64,000 nucleotides of DNA from Streptomyces sp. NBC_00557 (GTDB lineage: Bacteria > Actinomycetota > Actinomycetes > Streptomycetales > Streptomycetaceae), in the NCBI RefSeq assembly GCF_036345995.1, contig NZ_CP107796.1, positions 992,001 to 1,056,000 of the forward strand. Direction: 5' to 3'. A program made the position numbers and the translations under genes. Of this stretch, positions 18,374 to 26,513 are shown one piece after another. Under the pieces are notes generated by a model, which made no database searches, was not told where the DNA came from, and saw only the letters and a program-made list of their open reading frames with translations. The first letter of the stretch is position 1; every line of letters begins with the position of its first letter.

Positions 18374-18943
18374 GTGCATGGACCCGAAGTGACCCGATGC
18401 GCGCCCGCCGCACGACTGTTGGCCCTGGTGACGCTGGCCTGGACGCTGGTGGGCTGCCCCGTGGGCAGCGCGTCGGCCGACGCCTGCGCGTACGCCTCGA
18501 CGGGACCGGACGGCACGGCGGCGGTGGCCTACGCGGGCGGCGGCCACTGGCCGCCCCCGCCGCCCTGTCCGGCGCCCACCCCGTCCCCGTGCCCGCCGAG
18601 CCCCACGCCGCCACCGCCACCACCGCCACCACCGAAGCCGACACCGAAGCCGGTGCCGAAACCGCCCCGGCCGAAACCGGCGCCGAGGCCGCGCCCGCCG
18701 GCCCGGCCCGCCCCGGCACCGCCCGCGCCCAAGCCCCCGCCCCCGCCTGCCCCACCGCCGAAGCCGGCGCCCGCGCCGAAGCCGGAACCCGCTCCGCGGC
18801 CGTCGGTGACGCCGGTGACCTACCCGGCGTACCACCCGCACCCCGCCGCGCACGTCGCGCCCCGCCACACCACGCCGGTCACCTACGTGCTGCTCATCAC
18901 CGTCCCGGCGATCGTCGCCGTCGCGGCCCTGCGCCCGCGCTGA
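18374..18943 (+). CDS. Secreted proline-rich protein with C-terminal membrane anchor
   Basis: About 189 aa. An N-terminal signal (ARLLALVTLAWTLVGC ... SASA) is followed by an extended Pro/Lys/Ala region of about 90 residues made of PxP and KP repeats. A C-terminal hydrophobic segment (VLLITVPAIVAVAAL) ends in RPR. Such a protein would span the cell wall as a stiff rod held in the membrane. The start is uncertain: GTG 18374 and GTG 18389 both keep the signal peptide and neither has a good Shine-Dalgarno. It lies 32 nt upstream of the DUF4239 gene and is probably co-transcribed with it. The low-complexity codons (CCG/CCA runs) make the opposite frames look open too. Confidence 0.72.
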   Translation: MHGPEVTRCAPAARLLALVTLAWTLVGCPVGSASADACAYASTGPDGTAAVAYAGGGHWPPPPPCPAPTPSPCPPSPTPPPPPPPPPKPTPKPVPKPPRPKPAPRPRPPARPAPAPPAPKPPPPPAPPPKPAPAPKPEPAPRPSVTPVTYPAYHPHPAAHVAPRHTTPVTYVLLITVPAIVAVAALRPR

Positions 18944-18975
18944 CGCGCCGGCCCCTCACCTTCTGGAGGTATCCG

Positions 18976-19740
18976 TTGCCGGATTGGCTTGTTCTCGTCC
19001 TCGCGATGCTCGCGGCCTGCGCCGTGGTGGTGGTCGTCACCGTCCTGCGGCACAAGCGGGCTCCCGAGGACGAGGATCCCAGCGAGACCCCGGACGTCAT
19101 CGAGTACATGACGATGTGGATCGGCGTCGTGTACGCGATCGTCCTGGGTCTCGCCATCGCGGGCGTGTGGGAGGCCCGCAACTCCGCGCAGGACCACGTG
19201 CAGTCCGAGGCACAGGCGCTGCACGAGATCTCGGAGCGGGTCCGGGTGTATCCGCCGGATGTCCGTGACCGGATCCGCAGCGATGTCAACACCTATGTCG
19301 GCGATGTCGTCCACCACGAGTGGACGACGATGTACCGGGACGGGCGCGTCACCGACCGCGGCGCGCGGCTGCTGCGGAAGGTCCGTCAGGACGTCACCGA
19401 CTACCGGCCGAAGAACGACTTCGAGGCGCAGGCCTACCAGCCGCTGCTGGACCAGACGGCCGCCGCCGACCAGGCGCGCAACGCCCGCGCCGGCTCCACC
19501 GGGTCCACCATGCCGCCGGTGGTGTGGTGGGGGCTGCTCACCGGGGCGCTGATCACCGTCGGCATGGTGTTCGCCCTGCAGATCCGGCGTACGAGACGCG
19601 AACTGATCCTCGCCGGCCTGTTCTCCGCGACCATCGCGTTCATGCTGTTCCTCATCTGGGACTTCGACGCCCCCTTCAGCCGGGGCATGGCGGTGACCGC
19701 GGAACCCTTCCTGAACCTGTTCCCGGGCGTCACCGGCTAG
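18976..19740 (+). CDS. DUF4239 membrane protein with TTG start
   Basis: A 254-aa integral membrane protein. It has an N-terminal helix (LVLVLAMLAACAVVVVVTVL), a second near residues 50-65, a cytoplasmic helical middle with EARNSAQDHVQSEAQAL typical of DUF4239 (bestrophin-like), and two C-terminal helices. The start is TTG at 18976: a perfect GGAGGT sits 5 nt upstream, while the frame above it reads antisense-like Pro/Ala sequence overlapping the Pro-rich gene. Possible ion-channel roles are inferred only from remote bestrophin similarity. It probably forms an operon with the Pro-rich protein. Confidence 0.83.
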   Translation: MPDWLVLVLAMLAACAVVVVVTVLRHKRAPEDEDPSETPDVIEYMTMWIGVVYAIVLGLAIAGVWEARNSAQDHVQSEAQALHEISERVRVYPPDVRDRIRSDVNTYVGDVVHHEWTTMYRDGRVTDRGARLLRKVRQDVTDYRPKNDFEAQAYQPLLDQTAAADQARNARAGSTGSTMPPVVWWGLLTGALITVGMVFALQIRRTRRELILAGLFSATIAFMLFLIWDFDAPFSRGMAVTAEPFLNLFPGVTG

Positions 19741-19806
19741 CCCCCGGCCGCCCGGCGCCACTGTCCCTTCCGTCCGCCGCGGAAGGGACGGCCCGGTGAC
19801 GCGGCG

Positions 19807-20472
19807 TCAGCTCCGCTTCTCCCGGCGGCGGCGCAGCCAGTACGTGCCGCCCCCGACGACCGACAGGGTGACCAGTGCCGCGCCGGCGGCCATGTCGCTC
19901 GGCGTGGCGCCGGCGGCCCGGTTGCCTCCGACACCGCCGTGGACGCCGCCGAGCACGGTGAAGGCGTCCGGGCGGACCAGGGCCGTGCCGTCGCAGCGGA
20001 CCGTGAGGTCGTAGCGGCCGGGGCGGGCGTCGCGGTCGAGGCGGACGCCGGCCCGCGAGGCGCCGCCGCCGGACGCGTCGAGTCCGGTGGCCGGGAAGGC
20101 GCGGGAGGACATGGTGCCGCCGTCGGGGCAGCCCTCCACGGAGACGGTGAGCCGCCCGCCCGCCGGGAGCACCCCGGGCGTGACGAGGATGCCACGCGGC
20201 CCGCCGTCGTCGTCCCGGGAGCCGCCCTCACGACCGGCGGATCCGTCGTGCCGGCCGCCGTTTGCCCCGCCCTCCGCCCGGCCGCCGTTTCCATGGTGCT
20301 CGTCCCTGCCGCGGTTTCCGTGCTGCTCGTCCAGGCCGGGGTGGTCCGCCCGGTCCGGACTGGTGTACGGGACGTCGCCGTTGCCCGTGTCGGCCGCGAC
20401 CGCCACCGGGGAGGCGAGCCCGAGGACGGCGGCCGCCGTCCAAGCGGCCCTCAGGGCACGTGGGTTGCGCAT
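19807..20472 (-). CDS. Secreted Gly/His/Asp-rich surface protein next to a sortase
   Basis: A 221-aa protein with signal peptide (AAWTAAAVLGLASPVAVAA), a low-complexity Gly/His/Asp/Arg stretch (about 30-95), a small beta-rich domain with two Cys (about 95-175: VTPGVLPAGGRLTVSVEGC ... YDLTVRC), and a C-terminal transmembrane helix with tail WLRRRREKRS. The Shine-Dalgarno GGAGG precedes ATG 20472. It diverges from a class F sortase gene, a common pairing in Streptomyces. No clear LPXTG or LAXTG motif precedes the helix, so it is either a non-canonical substrate or simply membrane-anchored. Confidence 0.75.
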   Translation of the reverse strand: MRNPRALRAAWTAAAVLGLASPVAVAADTGNGDVPYTSPDRADHPGLDEQHGNRGRDEHHGNGGRAEGGANGGRHDGSAGREGGSRDDDGGPRGILVTPGVLPAGGRLTVSVEGCPDGGTMSSRAFPATGLDASGGGASRAGVRLDRDARPGRYDLTVRCDGTALVRPDAFTVLGGVHGGVGGNRAAGATPSDMAAGAALVTLSVVGGGTYWLRRRREKRS

Positions 20473-20804
20473 GTGAACCTCCGCGGGAGGCGCCCGGGGC
20501 CGTCCCCGGTCGATCGGCGAGAAAACACCTCCCGGGACGACACTCGAGCGCGCGGAACACGCCCGCACGTCGAGAATGCTCTGTCCTGGTGACGCAACAT
20601 CCCGCAAGAAAAGCACACAATCGGATATTGTCGCAGGTCACGTACCGTCAGAAACCACCGGGGTACGGCAACTCGGATGGCGCACCGCACAGCCCCTGCC
20701 GCCACCGTTCGCCGCTCACCCCGTCGCCCGCCGCGTGCGCGGGGATTTAGCGTTTTCCCATGCGCGAGGGACGTGGTGACGGGCACGTCGAGAGGGGATG
20801 GCGA
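20473..20804. other. Divergent intergenic region between the surface protein and sortase
   Basis: 332 nt without a gene. It contains an interrupted palindrome ACAAT-N5-ATTGT (20617-20631) and AT-richer sequence around 20590-20650 that probably holds divergent promoters. No hexamer pair was convincing. Confidence 0.5.
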
Positions 20805-21482
20805 ATGTCTGCGTCCGAGCTGTTCGAACGTGCCGAAGAGGAGGAGCGGCGAAAGAGGCGCGCCCCGTGGGGCGTGACGGCGCTGGTTCTGCTGACCGGC
20901 ATCGCGCTCATCCGCAACGGTTCGGGCGAGTTCGACGTCGGCCCGCCGCAGCCCGCCTCGGTGGCCGCCCCGGACAGCCGGCCCGCCACGGGCGCCCGCA
21001 CCCACCCCGCGGCCCCGGCGCCGCTGGCGTTCTCCGCCGCCGCCCGGGTGCGGATCCCGGCGATCCGGGTCGACGCGCCGGTGATGCCGGTCACCCTGGA
21101 CAAGGACGGCTGGATCGGCGCGCCACCGCCGGAGAACCCGGAGCTGGCGGGCTGGTTCACCGGTGCGGTCTCCCCCGGCGAGGAGGGCACGGCCGTCATC
21201 GTCGGGCACGTGGACAACCAGCAGGGCCCCGCCGTGTTCTACGGACTGGGAAACCTCAGGAAGGGAAACCGGATCGAGGTTCTGCGCAAGGACGGAAAGA
21301 CCGCGGTGTTCGAGACCTACGGCGTCGAACTCTTCTCCAAGAACGGCTTTCCGGGCGACCGCGTCTACGGCTCGAAAGGAACTCCGGAACTGCGGGTCAT
21401 CACCTGCGGCGGCGGTTTCTCCAAGCAGCACGGTTACGACGGGAACGTGGTCGTCTTCGCCCGCCTGGTCGCGGTGCGGTGA
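20805..21482 (+). CDS. Class F sortase
   Basis: A 225-aa membrane-anchored transpeptidase. One N-terminal helix (VTALVLLTGIALI) is followed by a linker and the sortase beta-barrel from about residue 80 (RVRIPAIRVDAPVMPV). The catalytic His is in VIVGHVD and the catalytic Cys in RVITCGGGF. The Arg is less certain; the candidate lies in the final strands. Class F enzymes of actinobacteria attach or process cell-surface proteins. ATG 20805 follows a purine-rich GAGAGGGG; an in-frame ATG lies at 20760. The divergent surface protein is the obvious candidate partner. Confidence 0.88.
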   Translation: MSASELFERAEEEERRKRRAPWGVTALVLLTGIALIRNGSGEFDVGPPQPASVAAPDSRPATGARTHPAAPAPLAFSAAARVRIPAIRVDAPVMPVTLDKDGWIGAPPPENPELAGWFTGAVSPGEEGTAVIVGHVDNQQGPAVFYGLGNLRKGNRIEVLRKDGKTAVFETYGVELFSKNGFPGDRVYGSKGTPELRVITCGGGFSKQHGYDGNVVVFARLVAVR

Positions 21483-21533
21483 ACCACCGCGACCAGGCGG
21501 GCCGATATTCCGGGAACGGCCCCGGGGAAACCG

Positions 21534-22370
21534 TCACACGCGCCATTTCGGCACCGTCATGCGATATCCGGAATCGAGGAGACGGGGCAGCCATTCACGC
21601 AGCGCGCGAACGGTCTGCGAACGGTCTCCCCCGGCGTCGTGGGAGAGCACCACGGCACCGGGGGCGGCCTCCGCCTCCACCCGGCGCACGATGGTCCTGA
21701 CCCCCGGCAGCATCCAGTCGGTGGTGTCGACGGTCCAGCCCAGCGGTTCCATCCCCATCTCGGCGCCCAGCCGGAACACGGTCCGGTCCCAGGCGCCGAA
21801 GGGTGCCCGGAACCACTGCGGGCGCTCGCCGCAGGCGTCCTCGATGACGTCGCTGGTCCTTTTCATCTCGTCGCGGATCCTCCCGCGGCTGAGGGAGGTC
21901 AGCACCGGATGCGTCCAGGTGTGGTTGCCGACGACATGGCCGTCGTCGGCCATCCGGGCCACCAGTTCCCTGTGGCCGGCGACGCACTGGCCGCACACGA
22001 AGAACATGGCGCGTACGTCGTACCTGGCGAGGGTGTCCAGGACGTGCGGGGTGTACGCGGGGTCGGGTCCGTCGTCGAAGGTCAGCGTCATCCGCCGGCC
22101 GCGCCCCGGCATCCGCACGAGGGGTTCGGTGCGGACCCTCAGCCGGTGCGGCGCGGCCCGCGGCGGCCCGTACCCGGTGAGCGGCTGCAGCCGGAAGGCG
22201 GACGGTCCGGGCGCCTGGCGGGCCCGCGGGCCGGGGGCGGGCGGGGCGGCGGCCTCGGGGCTGTCCTCGGCGCCGCCCGCCAGGACGGCTCCGGCGGTAC
22301 CCGCGGCCCCCAGCGCGGCGGCGCCGGCCAGGAGCATCCGGCGCCGCGTGAACAACTGGTCCTTCTGCAT
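21534..22370 (-). CDS. Tat-exported polysaccharide deacetylase (NodB domain)
   Basis: A 278-aa carbohydrate esterase family 4 protein. A twin-arginine signal (FTRRRMLLAGAA) is followed by a linker and a NodB domain (about 90-275). Metal and catalytic motifs are TFDDGPDP, the GNHTWTHP His pair, RAPFGAWD, the TTDW Asp/Trp block, and LSHDAGG. It should remove acetyl groups from peptidoglycan or another GlcNAc polymer outside the cell. The stop lies 51 nt from the end of the convergent sortase gene. No strong Shine-Dalgarno precedes ATG 22370. Confidence 0.88.
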   Translation of the reverse strand: MQKDQLFTRRRMLLAGAAALGAAGTAGAVLAGGAEDSPEAAAPPAPGPRARQAPGPSAFRLQPLTGYGPPRAAPHRLRVRTEPLVRMPGRGRRMTLTFDDGPDPAYTPHVLDTLARYDVRAMFFVCGQCVAGHRELVARMADDGHVVGNHTWTHPVLTSLSRGRIRDEMKRTSDVIEDACGERPQWFRAPFGAWDRTVFRLGAEMGMEPLGWTVDTTDWMLPGVRTIVRRVEAEAAPGAVVLSHDAGGDRSQTVRALREWLPRLLDSGYRMTVPKWRV

Positions 22371-22493
22371 GACTCATCACTCGCCCACACACCGCTCCGG
22401 CGCACCGCAACGACACCGGTGCGGCGGCGGGAAGGCACCCGGACGGCCCAGCACGGATGGCCGGGCGCACGGACGGCGGCCGGGGCGCGCGGT

Positions 22494-25400
22494 TCAGCGG
22501 CGGCGCACCAGCGGGAACGGCAGGGTCTCCCGGATCGTCAGGCCGGTGAGGAACATCACCAGCCGGTCCACGCCGATGCCGAGCCCGCCGGTCGGGGGCA
22601 TGGCGTACTCCAGGGCCTGCAGGAAGTCCTCGTCCAGCTCCATGGCCTCCGCATCGCCCCCGGCCGCCCGCAGCGACTGCTCGGTCAGCCGCCGGCGCTG
22701 CTCCACCGGGTCGGTCAACTCGGAGTAGGCGGTGCCGAGTTCGGTGCCGAAGGCGACGAGGTCCCAGCGCTCGGCGAGCCGCGGGTCGGCGCGGTGCTGC
22801 CGGGTCAGCGGGGAGACGTCGGTGGGGAAGTCCTTGTAGAAGGTGGGGGCGCCGGTGCGTTCCTCGACCAGCCGCTCGTACATCTCCAGGACGATGTCGC
22901 CGGGCCCGTCGTCGGCGGTGTACGGCACCCCGGCCCGGTCGCACAGCCGGTGCAGCCGCAGCAGTTCGGTGCCGGGGCCGATCTCCTCCCCCAGCACCTC
23001 GGAGATGGCGCCGTACACGGTCTTGACCGGCCACTGCCCGGACAGGTCGTACTCCTGCCCGTTCCTGCGGGCCACCGGGGCGCCGAAGGCGGCGGTCGCC
23101 GCGCCCTGGACCAGTTCGCGGGTGAGGTCGAGCATGACGTCGTAGTCGGCGTACGCCTGGTAGGCCTCCAGCATCGTGAACTCGGGGTTGTGCTTGTAGG
23201 AGACGCCCTCGTTGCGGAAGGTGCGGCCCAGTTCGAAGACCTTCTCCAGGCCGCCCACGCACAGCCGCTTCAGATACAGCTCGGGGGCGATGCGCAGGTA
23301 CAGGTCGAGGTCGTAGGCGTTGATGTGGGTGGTGAAGGGGCGGGCGTTGGCGCCGCCGTGGATCCGTTGCAGCATCGGGGTCTCGACCTCGACGTAACCG
23401 CGGTCCAGCAGTCCCTGCCGCAGGGCCTGTACGGCGGCGGAGCGGGCCCGCAGCACGGCGCGGGCGGCGGGGCTGGTGGCCAGGTCGAGATAGCGGCGGC
23501 GCACCTTCGCCTCGGGGTCGGCGAGGCCCCGGCGCTTGTCGGGCAGCGGGCGCAGGCACTTGCCGGTGAGCTGCCAGGAGGCGGCGAAGACGGTGGGCTC
23601 GCCCTTGTCGCTCAGGCCCGAACGGCCGGTGACGGTGAGGTGGTCGCCGATGTCGCACACGGCGGTGAAGCGGTCGAGGGCGGCGCCGCAGCGGTCGCGG
23701 GCGAGGGCGATCTGGTGGTCGCCGGACCAGTCGCGCAGCACGGCGAAGACGATGCCGCCGAAGTCGCGGACCAGCATGAGCCGGCCGGCGACGGTGACGT
23801 CCGCGCCGGGGGGCACGTCGGCGAGGGCGTGGGTGGGGGCGGGGACGCCGACCGGATAGGGGTCGGTGCCGCCGGCGCGCAGCCGGTCGAGCTTGCGGTG
23901 CCGGACGCGGACCTGGTCGGGCAGGTCCGCCTGCGGTGCGGCGGGCCCGGCCGGCGCCCCCGCTTCGAGGCCGAGCGCCGCCAGGGACGGCAGGCCCTGG
24001 GTGGTGGCGGGACGCTGCCCGTTCCTCGGGCGCCCCTTTCCCCAGAGCTTGCGCAGCGACGGCACGGAGACGAAGCCTTCGGCGATGCCGGAGGCCAGGC
24101 CGATGCGGGCGAGGGCGGCGGCGTCGCCGTAGCAGAGGAACCGCGGATACCACTCCGGGTGGTACTTGGCGTTGGAGCGGTACAGGGCCTCCAGCTGCCA
24201 CCAGCGGGAGAAGAACAGCAGCAGCCGGCGCCACAGCCGCAGCACGGGTCCGGCGCCGATGCGGGCGCCCTCCTCGAAGACCGACCGGAAGACCGCGAAG
24301 TTCAGCGAGATCCTGCGGATGCCCAGTTTCGGCGCGGCGGCGCACAGCTCGGCGACCATGAACTCCATGACCCCGTTGGGGGCCGCGCGGTCGCGGCGCA
24401 TCAGGTCCAGGGAGATGCCGTCGCGGCCCCAGGGCACGAAGGACAGCAGGGCGAGGAGCCGGCCGTCCTCGCCGAGGGCCTCCACGAGCAGGCAGTCGCC
24501 GTCCGCGGGGTCGCCGAGCCGGTCCAGGGCCATGGAGAAGCCGCGCTCGGTCTCGGTGTCGCGCCAGGCGTCGGCCTTGTCGACGATCTCCTCCGCCTCC
24601 CGCTCGGTGAGGGTGGCGTGCCGGCGGATCCGGCAGGTGGCGCCGGTACGGCGGACGCGGTGCACGGCCTGCCGGGTGACCCGCATGTCCCGGCCGTCCA
24701 GATCGAAGGAGGCCACGTGCACGATCGCCTCGTCGCCGAGCTGCAGGGCGCCGAGCCCGGCGCGGGCGTAGGCGCGGGCGCCGTCCTCGGAGGCGCCCAT
24801 CACCGCGGGCACCCAGGCGTAGCGGCGGGCGACGTCGAGCCAGGCGGCGATGGCGTGCGGCCAGGCCTCCGGGTCGCCGACGGGATCGCCGCTGGCGAGG
24901 CAGACGCCGGCCTCGACGCGATAGGTGACGGCGGCCTTGCCGCTGGGCGAGAAGACGACGGCCTTGTCGCGGCGGGTGGCGAAGTAGCCGAGGGAGTCCC
25001 GGTCGCCCCAGGCCGCGAGGAGGGCGCGGATGCGGGCCTCCTCGTCGCCGTGCAGGGCGGCTTCCAGGCGCTGGGAGCGGAACAGGGCGGCGGCGGCGTT
25101 CAGCAGGGCGAGGGCGCCGAGCAGGCCGAGCACGAAGGTGACCCGGCGGGGCGGGCGGCCCGCGAAGGAGCCGCTCGAGACCAGTCCGCCGCAGACCCGG
25201 TCGGCCGCCCAGGCCAGGTGCTGGCTCGCCGGCAGAGTGCCCGGGAACATCATGACGAGCGCCCAGCCCAGCAGGATGGCCACGACGAGGCCGCCCAGCA
25301 GCACGGCGAACGCCCGCCAGACGGCTCCGCGGCGGGAGGCGGCGTAGAACTCCCGGCGGGCCACGACGAGCAGGGCCAGCAGCAGACCGCACAGCACCAG

Positions 25401-25772
25401 CGACGGCAGTGACGCGGCGTACAGGCCGAGGCCCAGGCCGAGGGCGTCGGTGAGGACGACCAGGCCCAGATAGACGACGACCAGCCACCAGGCGACCTTC
25501 TTGCGGGCGGCGGTGGCGCCGCCGAGCAGGAACAGGAAGACGGCGTAGGCCAGGTTGGCGCTGATGGGCACCAGCACCAGGTCGAGGGCGCGGGCCACCG
25601 GGCGGAGCAGCCGGCGCAGCGGTTCGACGAGCGCGAGCAGGGCGCACAGCAGGCCGAGCGCCGCGAAGAGCGTCGCGAAGGCCTCGGGCACCCAGCCGAG
25701 GCGCCGGCCGGCGGGCGGGCGGGTCGAGGCCGTGACGTCCCTCCGTGCGGCGGGCTCCGCGCTGGCGGTCAT
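22494..25772 (-). CDS. lysX: LysX: lysyl-phosphatidylglycerol synthase fused to lysyl-tRNA synthetase
   Basis: A 1092-aa bifunctional membrane protein. About seven N-terminal helices (residues 25-250) lead into a DUF2156/GNAT-like transferase domain (about 270-560; ALLSFVPWGRDGISLDLMRRD). An OB-fold (about 630-720) and a class II lysyl-tRNA synthetase core follow, with motif 1 (GYVEVETPMLQ), motif 2 (GRTFRNEGVSYKHNPEFTMLE) and motif 3 (GLGIGVDRLVM). The synthetase half charges lysine to tRNA and the transferase half moves it to phosphatidylglycerol, lowering surface charge and giving resistance to cationic peptides. The architecture matches mycobacterial LysX. ATG 25772 has a weak Shine-Dalgarno; the frame continues to 25919 without domain sequence. 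Confidence 0.92.
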   Translation of the reverse strand: MTASAEPAARRDVTASTRPPAGRRLGWVPEAFATLFAALGLLCALLALVEPLRRLLRPVARALDLVLVPISANLAYAVFLFLLGGATAARKKVAWWLVVVYLGLVVLTDALGLGLGLYAASLPSLVLCGLLLALLVVARREFYAASRRGAVWRAFAVLLGGLVVAILLGWALVMMFPGTLPASQHLAWAADRVCGGLVSSGSFAGRPPRRVTFVLGLLGALALLNAAAALFRSQRLEAALHGDEEARIRALLAAWGDRDSLGYFATRRDKAVVFSPSGKAAVTYRVEAGVCLASGDPVGDPEAWPHAIAAWLDVARRYAWVPAVMGASEDGARAYARAGLGALQLGDEAIVHVASFDLDGRDMRVTRQAVHRVRRTGATCRIRRHATLTEREAEEIVDKADAWRDTETERGFSMALDRLGDPADGDCLLVEALGEDGRLLALLSFVPWGRDGISLDLMRRDRAAPNGVMEFMVAELCAAAPKLGIRRISLNFAVFRSVFEEGARIGAGPVLRLWRRLLLFFSRWWQLEALYRSNAKYHPEWYPRFLCYGDAAALARIGLASGIAEGFVSVPSLRKLWGKGRPRNGQRPATTQGLPSLAALGLEAGAPAGPAAPQADLPDQVRVRHRKLDRLRAGGTDPYPVGVPAPTHALADVPPGADVTVAGRLMLVRDFGGIVFAVLRDWSGDHQIALARDRCGAALDRFTAVCDIGDHLTVTGRSGLSDKGEPTVFAASWQLTGKCLRPLPDKRRGLADPEAKVRRRYLDLATSPAARAVLRARSAAVQALRQGLLDRGYVEVETPMLQRIHGGANARPFTTHINAYDLDLYLRIAPELYLKRLCVGGLEKVFELGRTFRNEGVSYKHNPEFTMLEAYQAYADYDVMLDLTRELVQGAATAAFGAPVARRNGQEYDLSGQWPVKTVYGAISEVLGEEIGPGTELLRLHRLCDRAGVPYTADDGPGDIVLEMYERLVEERTGAPTFYKDFPTDVSPLTRQHRADPRLAERWDLVAFGTELGTAYSELTDPVEQRRRLTEQSLRAAGGDAEAMELDEDFLQALEYAMPPTGGLGIGVDRLVMFLTGLTIRETLPFPLVRRR

Positions 25773-26039
25773 GATTCCGACTGTAGGAAGGCGCCGCCCG
25801 CCTCGCCCGTCGAGACGGCACGGCGGCACGGCGGCACGGCGCGGGTGATACCGGCCCGGCGCGAGCGGCCCCGCGGCGCGCGGCCGGACCCTGCCCCGCA
25901 CCGGCCACCCGCCGTGCACGGCCGGACCGTGCGCCGCACCGGCCGCACGCCGCGGGCGCGGTGCGCCGCGGGCGTCCGGTTCGGCCCTCGGGCGCCGCGC
26001 CGCTCAGCGGGAACCGCGTGTTCCGATAACCTCACGGCC

Positions 26040-26513
26040 GTGACGGAACAGCACTCGCACTCGCATTCGTACCAGTTCGAGCGGGGCACGGACGGGCCGA
26101 AGGTCATCGTCGTCGGCGTGGACGGCTCCGACTCCAGCCTGCGGGCCGCGGCGTACGCGGGCGGCCTCGCCCGGCGGCAGCACGCGCTGCTGGCCGTGGT
26201 GTACGTGCAGCCGGTGCTGGCGGCCGGAGCGGCGCTCGGGGCGCCGGTGGCGGAGACGACCGACGAGATCGCCGAGGACCTGGTCAGCTACATCCGGGAG
26301 GCGGCCGAGCGGGTCAAGGGGATATTCGAGGTGCGCTGGGAGTTCCACACCTTCCGCGGCGACCCCTACAGCGGGCTGGTGAAGGCGGCCGACGAGCTGA
26401 AGGCGGACGCGGTGGTCGTGGGCGCCTCCGAGCAGGCCGGGCACCGGTTCATCGGCTCGGTGGCGATCCGGCTGGTGAAGGCGGGGCGCTGGCCGGTGAC
26501 CGTGGTGCCGTGA
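26040..26513 (+). CDS. Universal stress protein (UspA family)
   Basis: A 157-aa single Usp domain. It begins with a His-rich tag (TEQHSHSHSYQFERG), then strand VIVVGVDGSDSS and the C-terminal nucleotide-binding region VVVGASEQAGHRFIGSVA, a variant of GxxGx9GS. GTG 26040 is the natural start, since sequence further upstream is Arg/Pro-rich noise. The last 65 nt overlap the 3' end of the convergent MFS gene, so the two transcripts are complementary there. The His-rich N-terminus might bind metal, which is only a suggestion. Confidence 0.85.
   Translation: MTEQHSHSHSYQFERGTDGPKVIVVGVDGSDSSLRAAAYAGGLARRQHALLAVVYVQPVLAAGAALGAPVAETTDEIAEDLVSYIREAAERVKGIFEVRWEFHTFRGDPYSGLVKAADELKADAVVVGASEQAGHRFIGSVAIRLVKAGRWPVTVVP

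Noticed and set aside
18590..18800. Tandem nucleotide repeat
   Set aside because: It is the codon pattern of the Pro/Lys-rich protein rather than a separate repeat element.
21595..25908. Open frame of 1437 codons on the minus strand
   Set aside because: Arg/Pro/Gly-rich shadow of lysX and the deacetylase in another frame; no domain and no ribosome site.
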